Assembly (NCBI GenBank): GCA_963573315.1 | Contig: OY752147.1 | Coordinates: 620,001 to 684,000 of the forward strand | Direction of reading: 5' to 3' | Source: Entomortierella parvispora | Taxonomy: Eukaryota > Mortierellomycota > Mortierellomycetes > Mortierellales > Mortierellaceae | DNA: 64,000 nucleotides | In this document: piece after piece, positions 55,762-64,000 of the stretch | Layout: each line of letters starts with the position of its first letter | Position numbering within the stretch: position 1 is the stretch's first letter | Notes under the pieces: generated by a model | What the model was told of the DNA's origin: nothing | Seen by the model: only the letters and a program-made list of their open reading frames with translations | The model's database searches: none | Made by a program: the position numbers and the translations under genes

Positions 55762-57323
55762 GATGAAGATGACACGAGGGTCCTTTGGAGGGAAAGCAGG
55801 GTCGCAAAGAAGAGAGGAAGGAGCAGCGGCAGGGGACAGCAAAAAGACTTGGGTAGTTGGGTCTGCTGACTTGACCGGCTATTATAGCAGGGTTGTTGTG
55901 CTCGTGGTGTGATGAGAGGGAGGTGGTTGTGTGTGTTTGACTGTTTGTGCAAGATTGATCAAGTGGGACAAACAACGAGAGCAGCAGACGGTGGGCGGGC
56001 GACAGTGGGGGAGGGCAGGGTCGGAAAGGAAGAGAGAGAGAGAGATAAGGGAGAGGAACGGCTGTTGTCGAGAGTATTGAAGAGGAAGGCCGAAAAGGAG
56101 GCGACGCTGCGAGGTGACGAGAAAGAGGAAAGGAAGGAAAGAGAATCAAAGGGAAGAGGAGAGAGCGAGAAGAAACGACGGGAGAGAGAAGGGGAAGGAA
56201 GGAAGGAAGGGTACAAGCGACAGGAACAAGAACAAGAAGGAAGCAAGAGAAATACACGGCGCGCAGCTCTTTTTTTTGCCCCCAAAGCAAGAGATTGCTT
56301 TGCCATTCATTCGTGACGATGCGTGACAAGAATGAATGAATGCATGCATGCATGCATGCCTGTCTGTGAGTCGAGTCTACTGTGTGAAGCAGCACGCAAG
56401 CAAGCACGGAAGGAAGGAAAAGAAGGCGCAGCGCGAAAAGCACACACCCTTGTTTGCCACCATTTGTCGATTTCACCGTGCTGGAGAGTGCGACAGACTG
56501 ATTGACTGACTGGCTTTGTGCAGTGGCACAAGTGGTGCTGTAAAAGACTAAAGACTGGCACTGCAGCTCGCTCCTGGGGATGCTGCCGTGGTGCAAGAGA
56601 CCCTCCGCCCGGCCCGATTCCCAAGGTGGAGCTCTCTATTTATATGCAGTCTACGCAGACAGACAAGAAGAGGATCTCACAGACAAGGCCCTCCCACATG
56701 GACATGGTCAGAGCATTATTATCGCTATCATTCTATCATTGCAGTCTCAGCTAGACTAGTAGCGAGTCGCTCTCTGCCACCGTTCTGCTGTATCACTCTC
56801 TGTCGCCGTGTCCGTTCAACGGACGGACTTTCTTTCTTCTCACTGCCTGTCTTTCGTCTTCTTTTATTACAACGTTCCTTCTCTCTTGCCTCGCCATCCT
56901 CATTCGCATCTCCCTCCCTCCCTCTCTGTCATTCACCATCGAGCACCTCATTCATCCATCTCTTTCTCCTCCTCTTCCTCCTCCTCTTCCTCTTCCTCTT
57001 CCTCTTCCTCTTCCTCTTCCTCTTCCTCTTCCTCTTCCTCTTCCTCTTCCTCCTCTTCCTCCTCATCCCCGTCCTCTCCTGTGCTGTTGAAACACCGCAA
57101 ATACCTTTTCTCCACTGCCATAGAATCCAAATCGATGTACTCGGCCTCACCCTAGCGATCCCTGTCCTACCTTTCAGGCACCAGCTCCTCAACTCAACTT
57201 ACTTCACTACAGCCTTCAACTTGGCCCGCCTCTTCTTCTTCTGCTTCTTCTTTGGCTTCTTCTTCCACTTCTCCTTCAAAATCACACTCTTCCCTTTCCC
57301 GGCGACCATTCTCAGCTTCTACC
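55762..57323. other. Divergent intergenic region with CT/GA tracts
   Basis: 1.56 kb between opposing ATGs of the acidic protein and the lyase gene. GA-rich at 56000-56240, a TGCA tetranucleotide run at 56341-56358, a candidate TATA (TATTTATAT, 56637-56645) for the lyase gene, and a long CT-rich leader (56880-57320) including a hexanucleotide repeat. No supported gene. Confidence 0.6.
56966..57068. repeat. Hexanucleotide tandem repeat (CTTCCT)n
   Basis: About 100 bases of CTTCCT with CTCCTC interruptions, in the probable 5' UTR of the lyase gene. Frames through it give poly-Glu/poly-Ser/Arg-Lys artefacts. Confidence 0.85.
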
Positions 57324-58798
57324 ATGGGGTTGATCACTCTCCTCGCATCGTGCCTTGTCCTCGCCAACGTTGCCACCTCTGCCACAGCAGACCCCTTGAC
57401 ACGCGATCAACTCTACAACCAGAATGGCTTCCTTCAGAACTGGGTCGCACCCATGCCAACGGCCCCCATCGCCGCCGCTTCCGTCAATAGCACAGGACAG
57501 AGTGCAGGAGCCAAATTCTTGACCCAGAATTGGTCAACAATATATAAAACGATTGCTATCGGACCCAGCGATATTGCGTTTGTGGCAGACCCCTTCGTAA
57601 CGACAACGAGTAATAGTACTACGGGTGGAAACAGTACAGGCCCAGTGTTGCAGTTGGAATACCCAAAGGGATCATACGCACCGTCCCTTGGACCCGTTGC
57701 TGGCGGTACACAGTTCTATGCGAGCCCTTTCGGAGACACTACCCCTTTTTCAAAGATGATGATCAGTTACGATGTCGGCTTTCCGGACGGATTCAACTGG
57801 GTCTTGGGTAAGAGAAACACACCATTTACCCATTCAATTGATGAATGTTTTAAAAGGGATTACTATTATACATTCGAGACTCTCGGCTGTTACAGTGCCA
57901 AGAAGATAACGATTCGTCCTCCGTCATCCGTCATCCGACATAAACACACAGGGCGAGGCGTTGTCCTGCTGCCAGTTTTTGACAAATTCGTCCAGCGCTT
58001 TTTTGAAATTGGTCCTTCTTCTCATCTATATTTATTTCTTCTTTTGCCTCTCTCCTGCAGGCGGCAAGTTGCCTGGCATCTACGGTGGAGCCCCTTATGA
58101 TGGATGCTCTGGAGGAAACCAATCCACAGGCACCAACTGCCTCACCATGCGATTGATGTGGCGTCCGAGTGGACTCGGCGAAGGTAACAAAGATGGTTTT
58201 TTTTTCTTCTGCCACCACGCTTTCCATCGGCTGGAAATCAGGCTCTCTCCACGTTTTTCCAAACTCCTTCCAATACCAACAAGATTGCTCTCTATTGTTT
58301 TTTGACTGTTGGTCAATAGTGTACGCCTACATTCCCGCCAACTCCAAGTTTTGCACGAGCTCTGAGGTGATTTGCAACGATCAGTACGGCAAATCCATTG
58401 GCCGAGGGCTGATCTACTTTGCCCCTGGAACCTGGACGCGACTGGATGTGATAATGGACCTGAACGAACCTGCCGGCGATCAGAATGGTCTTTTGCAGGT
58501 GTACATGAATGGCAACCTCGCCATCTCTCTCAACAATATACCCTACCGATCTACGGGTATGGTCGGATTCCAAGGTCTCTTCTTCTCATCCTTCTTTGGT
58601 GGCTCGGACCCAACCTGGGCCAGTCCAACGGATCAGACTGCATTCTTCAAAAACTTTCAATTAAGTGTCGGTGCTCCAGCACAACTCTACAATGGAACAG
58701 GAACCAGCGGAGCCACTTCTCAAAAGCCCAAGATCGGAGCTGCGAGTGCGACCTTGGTCTCTCTTGCGGTTGTGATTTTAACACTCATTGCTGTGTAA
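57324..58798 (+). CDS. Secreted, GPI-anchored polysaccharide lyase 14-like protein
   Basis: Exons 57324..57807, 58061..58183 and 58320..58798 give 361 residues. Signal peptide at 1-23 (GLITLLASCLVLANVATSATA), then a beta-jelly-roll domain: FPDGFNWVLGGKLPGIYGGA spans the first junction, NCLTMRLMWRPSGLGE|VYAYIP the second, and RGLIYFAPGTWTRLDVIM, QVYMNGNLAISL and FFSSFFGGSDPTWASPTDQT follow. GGKLPG and RLMWR are typical of the PL14 / glucuronan-alginate lyase-like family, which cleaves uronic-acid polysaccharides by beta-elimination. The C-terminus has a Ser/Thr/Gly linker and a hydrophobic tail (LVSLAVVILTLIAV) that fits a GPI signal, so it may act on the fungus's own wall or on substrates at the surface. 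Several N-x-S/T sites. Exact substrate unknown. Confidence 0.88.
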
Positions 58799-59066
58799 TA
58801 CAGCAGCGACGGTGCGTGTCATCTATCTTGTATATAGTTTCATTCGCCTACATGACAAAAGCATGTCTTCTATATATCATTTAATTAGACCCTATTATAA
58901 TCTACAAAGTACAACAGAAGTTTTCATGCAGTCAGGATCATTGGTATTCCCACAATAATAACAACCATTGCAAGTCATAGCTTCTCTAGGGCGTCTAGGT
59001 GGTTGTCAACCCTTTCCATCTCAATACCGATTGGTTGATATTGTTACATATTTTATTTCAAGTTCA

Positions 59067-61068
59067 CTAGAAAATGCCACTGAGTGCCTTCTTCCACCAG
59101 GAGGTGCTCTTGTCGCTCGTGACCGACCCGCTGTCCTTGACAGACACGGACGTGTCCATGTAGCTCCTACCAGTGTCCAAATCCACATCTACCAAGTTCA
59201 GGATTTTTGTCTTGCTCCAGAACTTGTTACCAAAGTACAAGATGGCGATGAACGGCAATGTCACGTAGGCCGACAAGAATGACTTGACGTTAAAGGGACT
59301 GAAAGCAGAATAGCCCTGACCCAACAGGATCACCCAGCAGACCACCAGAGTGTAGATGGGACCAACAGGGTAGAGACGCGAAACAAAGGGCAAGTCTTTG
59401 GTCGAACGGCCTTGAGCTTTGTACGCCATACGGAAACGCAAATGGCTAAAGGCAATACCGATCCAGGCGATGAAACCCGTGGACGAGGCCAAAGATAACA
59501 ACCAGTTGTAGGCTTCGCCCTGACCGACTTGAGGCAAAGAGACGATAAAGGCCAAGCAGCCGACCAACGAAGTGGCCAGAACACAGTAGACAGGAACACC
59601 GTAACGGTTGACATAGCCCAAGAACCGGGGAGCGTTGCCCTCCTTGGAGAGGGTGTGAAGCGCACGGGAGGAAGCATAGAGTCCAGAGTTTCCAGCGGAG
59701 AGAATGGCAATCAAGATGACCGCGTTCATGATATCGCCTCCGATAGAGATTCCAGCCTGGACAAACACACGAGTGAAAGGAGAAGATTCAATGTCACCAT
59801 CGTCGTTGGCCAAAGCTGGATCATTGTAAGGGATGCACATGCCTAGAGGGAAACAAAGGAGAAGGGTAAGTACAGTGAACAACCAATACGAAAACCGCCA
59901 GAACATACGAGTTTAGGTCTTTTTTTTTCCCTTACCGATGATAAGGATAGTCAAGACATAGAAGAGAAGAATACGCCAGAAAACTTGACGAATGGCCTTG
60001 GGGACGTTCTTGCTTGGGTTTTTACACTCACCGGCAGCAATACCGACAAGCTCAGCACCCTGGAATGAGAATCCAGCGTTCAAAAAGATGGAGAACAATC
60101 CACCAAAACCACCCTTGAACGGCATCATACCAAAGATCTCGGGACCAGGTTTGGGCATGTCTGTGGCTTGCTTTCCTACAGCACCACCAATGTAAAGAAA
60201 ACCGACAATGATAAACACCACCACGGCCAAGACCTTGATCAACGACATCCAGTACTCAGTCTCTCCGTAAGCCTTGACAGAAGTCAAGTTCAAGGACGTC
60301 AAAACAACGATAAAGACCAATGCCCAGACCCAGCCGGGACATTTATCCAGTGGAATCCAATATGAGATGATGACCGAGGATGCCACCAACTCTGTTGCCA
60401 GAGTTACTGACCAAGAGAACCAGTAAACCCAACCTTTGAGAAAAAGAAACAAAAGAACAAAAGAACAAAAGAAAACAAGGTGAGAAAAGCTTGATTCGTT
60501 TCTGAGCTCGACTGTAAAAGAGGGAAAGTCTGCTCATATGAAACTTACCAAGCGTGAATCCAAGAGCGGGATCAAAGAAGCGGGTACCGTAGGCGTTAAT
60601 AGATCCGGTGATGGGCAGGTAAGTGGCCATTTCACCCAGACTGGACATCATGGCGTAGATCATGGTTCCGACCAGGCAGTAAGCGATCTGAGAGTAACCA
60701 GGTCCACCCGTAGCAATACTCGAGCCAGAAGCCAAAAAGAGACCCGTTCCGATGGTTCCGCCTGAAGACAGAAAGAGAGAAAAGAAATGAAACGAACGTT
60801 TGGTGAGTGTTTTAGGTTGTTTGTCGTACAACAATTGGGCAGATCGGGTATTGTTTATGTTTTCATTCTTTTTACCGAGGGAGATCATTGTCAAGTGGCG
60901 AGCCTGAAGGTTTCGTTGGAGTCCACGCCCCCCCTCTTGGCTACCAGTTGGAAGATCGGCATGTTCTCCAGATTTGATCTCGTACATGTCTGCAGACTTT
61001 TCTTCAAAAATGGAGGGAGAGTTGCCAGAGTAGGACTCCATCCTTTCCCCGCCGTATTCCTTGGTCAT
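59067..61068 (-). CDS. Amino-acid permease, yeast AAT (YAT) family
   Basis: Minus-strand exons 61068..60876, 60761..60549, 60433..59936 and 59842..59067 give 559 residues. The cytosolic N-terminus (about 1-60) ends LQARHLTMISLGGTIGTG, the family's TM1 signature; SGSSIATGGPGY and GEMATYLPI follow. Twelve membrane segments can be traced, for example GWVYWFSWSVTLATELVASS, VLAVVVFIIVGFLYIGGA, FLNAGFSFQGAELVGIAAGE and IYTLVVCWVILLGQG. The family imports amino acids with protons at the plasma membrane, as Gap1 and others do; specificity cannot be read here. Ser/Thr-rich C-tail plus KSTSWWKKALSGIF is the likely regulatory tail. All three introns interrupt Gly codons in phase 1. GATA motifs upstream suggest nitrogen control. 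Confidence 0.95.
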
Positions 61069-61159
61069 GTTGTGTCAAAGATTGGTGAGTAGAGAGAAGT
61101 CGTGAGAAAGGACTTATTAATGAAGGCAATGAGGATTGGATGTAATAAAGCGAATGAAT

Positions 61160-61304
61160 GATAAGGAAGAAGGAATGGAGGGGTATAATACAAAGTATAA
61201 AGAAGAATGAGATGAGATTTGTTAAGAGTGAAGTGAGAAAAGGTGCGAAAGGACTGAAGGTTATCAGGAACAAGACTGCAACAGGGGCTGCCTTCCTTTA
61301 TATA
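61160..61304 (-). promoter_or_regulatory. Permease promoter: TATA box and GATA motifs
   Basis: Read on the minus strand, TATATAAA at 61304-61297 lies about 230 bases before the ATG. GATA cores occur at 61160-61165 (plus), 61261-61265 (minus) and 61587-61592 (plus). Fungal GATA factors control permeases by nitrogen supply. Motifs are seen; regulation is inferred. Confidence 0.4.
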
Positions 61305-62350
61305 CCACTTGAAAGCCAGGTACAACACCAATCCCCTGGCCGAGGCATTCTTTGTTCCAAAGAAGACCACGAGGCAAAACGACGCAGACATGAACCGCCG
61401 GTGGTCTATGGTTGGCTCCTGTGGTCTCGTCTTTCCCCAACCCTATCTACCCGGGAAGTCCATTTATCTGTATGTATCTCGGAAACTTAAGGGAGCAAAC
61501 TCAAAGGAAGAAAAGAATTCTTGCACATCGAGCTGCCCGGAAAAAGACGGTCGCGTGCAGAGTGCATCTGTGTTGCATAACGATACGATAAGATGCCTTT
61601 GCCCTGAATAGCCGCCTGCAGCAAATGTACTTTGCCCTGCTTGCGCTCACCGCCTGTAACTCGTGGTGTCTCGGTCTGATCCCGGATTTTCGAAATGTCT
61701 TGATGGAACCTCCAGAAAAGAAGGATTTCACCCCTGGTTTTTGTGTCTCTCCTGTTGAAGTGGATCATTATTGTTACCCTCGTTCGATACGTGGTCATAC
61801 ATTATCACAACTCTACCCGTGGTGATTTTGGCCAGACATCTTTTGCAGCAAGTTTTTTTTTTCCGGCAAAGGACATTTAGTTTGTATGATCTGTAAGCGA
61901 CAGTGTGGTGCGGCCAGGCCTTGCTCTCCATGTGGCCTTTCAAACACCAGGTTAATTAGCCGATGTCCATTGCTTTAATAAATAAACCTCCTCCTCTTCC
62001 TCTCCTTTCCATCATGTGCGACTGCGTTTGTCCTAGGTACGCTTTCAGTGATCTCGCGACTCCGTGTATCTCCTTCACCTCAAGCGTGGACCGTTGTCTC
62101 TGAAAAAAGGCTGTGGAAACCCAACTGCTACTTTCATTCTCATCAACGTGAGTGCTGCCCTTTGCACGTTTGCTCACAGTAGTTATTCCAGCTGACTTTT
62201 CCTATTCGACGTGTACATAGAGCTGCTTTTGCCATGCCTGGGAACACAACCTTAAGGGTATTATATTAAGGGTTAATAAATCCATCACGTGACTTTCAAT
62301 CATCTGTTTTAAAGGTGTGTTTCTTAAAATCAACACAGAGTTAATCAAAA
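61305..62350. other. Intergenic between permease promoter and tRNA gene
   Basis: About 1 kb with no supported protein gene. A CACGTG core lies at 62286-62291 (TCACGTGAC), upstream of the tRNA gene. Confidence 0.55.
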
Positions 62351-62423
62351 GGGGCTGTAGCTCATTTGGTAGAGCGCTCCCTTCGCATGGGAGAGGCACT
62401 GGTTTCGACTACCAGCTGCTCCA
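62351..62423 (+). tRNA. tRNA-Ala (anticodon CGC)
   Basis: 73 bases folding into a full cloverleaf. The anticodon stem CTCCC/GGGAG closes the loop TTCGCAT, anticodon CGC, reading GCG. The T-arm is CTGGT-TTCGACT-ACCAG, the D-arm GCTC...GAGC. The acceptor stem has G3 opposite T70, the G:U pair that is the alanine identity element. Pair 6:67 is T-T, a mismatch. Discriminator A73; CCA is not encoded. No intron. A T6 run at 62428-62433 is the Pol III terminator. Confidence 0.95.
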
Positions 62424-62427
62424 CATA

Positions 62428-62433
62428 TTTTTT
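62428..62433 (+). terminator. Pol III terminator of tRNA-Ala
   Basis: TTTTTT beginning five bases after the tRNA's last base, the standard RNA polymerase III stop. Confidence 0.8.
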
Positions 62434-63015
62434 GCTCTCCGCTATCGGCTTGGTCACCAGAGTTCTATCCGCTGAGCTTGCTCGGTTATTTTTGGGTCGC
62501 TTATCTGTCAACCCTGCCATGCTCTAACCATCCACCGTTGACAGCCGACCCCTATCCATATCTGCCCGATCCCTCTTTTTCTCATTTGCCCCCAGACTGT
62601 CCTCAAGAATCACGACTAGGTAACAGGGCAGGAGTTGGTGAACGGAAGCGAGATAGAGTTAGGTTAACGTGGTAGAGAGAATGTGTTCAAGTTATTACGT
62701 GAAGAATTAGAGGGGATCAAAGGATGTGTGGTTGTGTCAAACAAATATGCTTATATGTGCGGGGGCTGCCACTGTTCCGTGGTGGCAAAAGGAGGTGGTG
62801 ATGCAAACGGGAAGGATTCTGTGCACAGTCCATCAAGTGACACAAGATCTAAGAACGCGACAATATGATTGTGAAGATGAATTCGGCGGATACGATTATG
62901 AGGGTAGGTCGGAGGCAGTGGAGATGGGTCGACTGTCAACGGTCGATGGTTACAGAATGGCAAGATCAAAAGGTAAGCGATCCACGTATATTTTGGATTC
63001 GTTTATTTACACAAC
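62434..63015. other. Intergenic between tRNA-Ala and the MscS-type gene
   Basis: 582 bases, no supported gene. Two short related segments, CAACCATCCACCGTTGACAG-like at 62525-62545 and the complementary sense GTCAACGGTCGATGG near 62935-62949, form a weak dispersed inverted repeat. The minus-strand AATAAA at 63007-63002 may serve the channel gene. Confidence 0.5.
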
Positions 63016-64000
63016 CTACTCTCCCTGAGGTCGATTAATGGTAGTCCGACGATAGAGGCGCGCGACTTGCTCTGGGGTGTAATTTCTAAGGGGCGAATTG
63101 GGAGCCAAAGTATCCTGGTCATCATGGTCTCGGCTAGCAGAAACATTACGGGCTGACCCCGCAGAGCTTCGGGGCGTTCCTTGGCTGTCATTGGGATCGT
63201 AAAGCTCCAATCTCTGAGGAAGGGCATAATACTTGATGCCAATATCCTCGACGGCTTCTTTCAGAGCGTAATTGAAAGCAGTTCTTCTGGCCCAACGACG
63301 TCCCGAATCTTGCCAGTTGCCCTTGTGTTCGATACACATGCTGATCTTGAGTTTGATATCCATCTCTTGGATCTGGATTTCGAGATCGGGTTGAAACTCT
63401 TTGGATTCCTTGATGAGATAGTCTCGCATGCGGGCTCGAAGTTCAAAGATCTGGGCCTGGGTCGTGTAGCAGTCCACATTGAGAACAATCTTGTCCGTCA
63501 TATTGGGGGATCGGCGGACGTTATGGATAGGCTTTGTTGAGATGAGGTTGTTGGGATAATACATTCGTTTGCCGTCCCAGGTCACAAATGTAGTACTGTT
63601 CAGTCCTACCTCGCGGACGTACATGTCATTGCCATCGATGCTCACCAGATCACCAGAATCGTAAGGGTGCTGCAATTGAAACAAGGTAAGAGAATTAGGA
63701 AGGGAAAAAGAAACAACAAAGACGTCCAGCTTTGTATGCGGCTTGGGAGATGGAAAAGAAGATTGATCTTTGCTTGTACTTACAGTGATAAACAAAAACA
63801 CAATATTCTCAAACAAGATCTTGAGCGAGTTTCCAAACACAAAACTGAGCGCGACCAAGAAAGAACCGATCGACAACATGTTTTTGACCACATCCTTGCC
63901 AAAGATCGACAACACGATCAACAGCCAGATCACAGCCACGATTGTCAAAAAGATCACGTCCAACTTTCCTACGGCCTGACTCAGATCCCTTAAAGAGGTG
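63016..64000 (-). CDS. MscS-family mechanosensitive channel (Msy1/2-like), 3' part only
   Basis: Minus-strand exons >64000..63784 and 63669..63016; the 5' part lies beyond the window. About 290 residues are visible. The first exon has TSLRDLSQAVGKLDVIF, a membrane segment (LTIVAVIWLLIVLSIFG), then the pore-lining helix region SIGSFLVALSFVFGNSLKIL and NIVFLFIT. After the intron comes the MscS beta domain: HPYDSGDLVSIDGNDMYVRE, TTFVTWDGKRMYYPNNLIST. An alpha-beta region follows and a Ser/Asp-rich tail ends RRTTINRPQGE. In fission yeast, Msy1 and Msy2 are ER/cortical channels that adjust calcium after hypo-osmotic shock; EF-hands of that family would be upstream. Introns in frame, phase 0. Confidence 0.92.
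   Translation of the reverse strand, partial: TSLRDLSQAVGKLDVIFLTIVAVIWLLIVLSIFGKDVVKNMLSIGSFLVALSFVFGNSLKILFENIVFLFITVSTSKDQSSFPSPKPHTKLDVFVVSFSLPNSLTLFQLQHPYDSGDLVSIDGNDMYVREVGLNSTTFVTWDGKRMYYPNNLISTKPIHNVRRSPNMTDKIVLNVDCYTTQAQIFELRARMRDYLIKESKEFQPDLEIQIQEMDIKLKISMCIEHKGNWQDSGRRWARRTAFNYALKEAVEDIGIKYYALPQRLELYDPNDSQGTPRSSAGSARNVSASRDHDDQDTLAPNSPLRNYTPEQVARLYRRTTINRPQGE

Noticed and set aside
56929-57192. Frames giving poly-Glu or Arg-Lys repeats
   Set aside because: Products of the (CTTCCT)n hexamer repeat in the lyase leader.
62525-62949. Inverted repeat flanking 62.5-62.95 kb as transposon ends
   Set aside because: Match is short and imperfect, no target-site duplication seen.

Overview
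The window is nuclear DNA from a fungus, most probably Mortierellomycotina (a Mortierella or Linnemannia relative). The basis is spliceosomal introns of about 70-530 bases with CTAAC-type branch points, the set of conserved eukaryotic genes, and a tandem pair of large proteins of a kind I associate with Mortierellaceae. The family and lineage calls come from recognising motifs; nothing was searched.

Layout, left to right. 1-5.3 kb: the 3' part of a GNAT acetyltransferase gene, an L-type lectin of the early secretory pathway, and convergent to it the ribonucleotide reductase small subunit (RNR2) with MluI-box-like promoter sites. 5.3-9.4 kb has no gene I can support. 9.4-16.4 kb: a CENP-B/pogo-type DNA-binding protein with a glutamine- and serine-rich tail, converging within 66 bases on a Kch1-type potassium transporter with a very long disordered tail. 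17.1-21.1 kb: mitoribosomal mS41, the U5 snRNP protein Dim1 and, divergent from Dim1, a TPR protein. 21.5-21.9 kb carries a directly repeated, hairpin-capable element of about 130 bases. 22.3-23.4 kb: ERV25, a COPII-cargo p24 protein.

23.8-31.0 kb holds the most distinctive locus, two tandem paralogous genes (1143 and 1043 residues). They share an intron position, a small N-terminal module, a central domain and a leucine-rich C-terminal half; I know of no established function. 31.4-35.8 kb: a C2H2 zinc-finger protein with a huge polyglutamine N-terminus. 35.9-41.0 kb is gene-poor and rich in purine/pyrimidine tracts.

41.0-55.8 kb: NSRP1-like splicing regulator, divergent from an intronless glycyl-tRNA synthetase of bacterial type, then a large disordered orphan protein, RPC2 (second-largest subunit of RNA polymerase III, eight exons), and an acidic orphan. 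57.3-61.1 kb: a secreted, probably GPI-anchored PL14-like polysaccharide lyase and, convergent, an amino-acid permease. 62.35 kb: a tRNA-Ala(CGC). 63.0-64.0 kb: the 3' part of an MscS-type mechanosensitive channel gene, cut by the window end.

The genes do not form a pathway. Most are housekeeping (nucleotide synthesis, splicing, Pol III transcription, translation, ER-Golgi traffic), interspersed with lineage-specific, low-complexity-rich genes. Exon borders were derived by hand from GT/AG sites, reading frame and family conservation.
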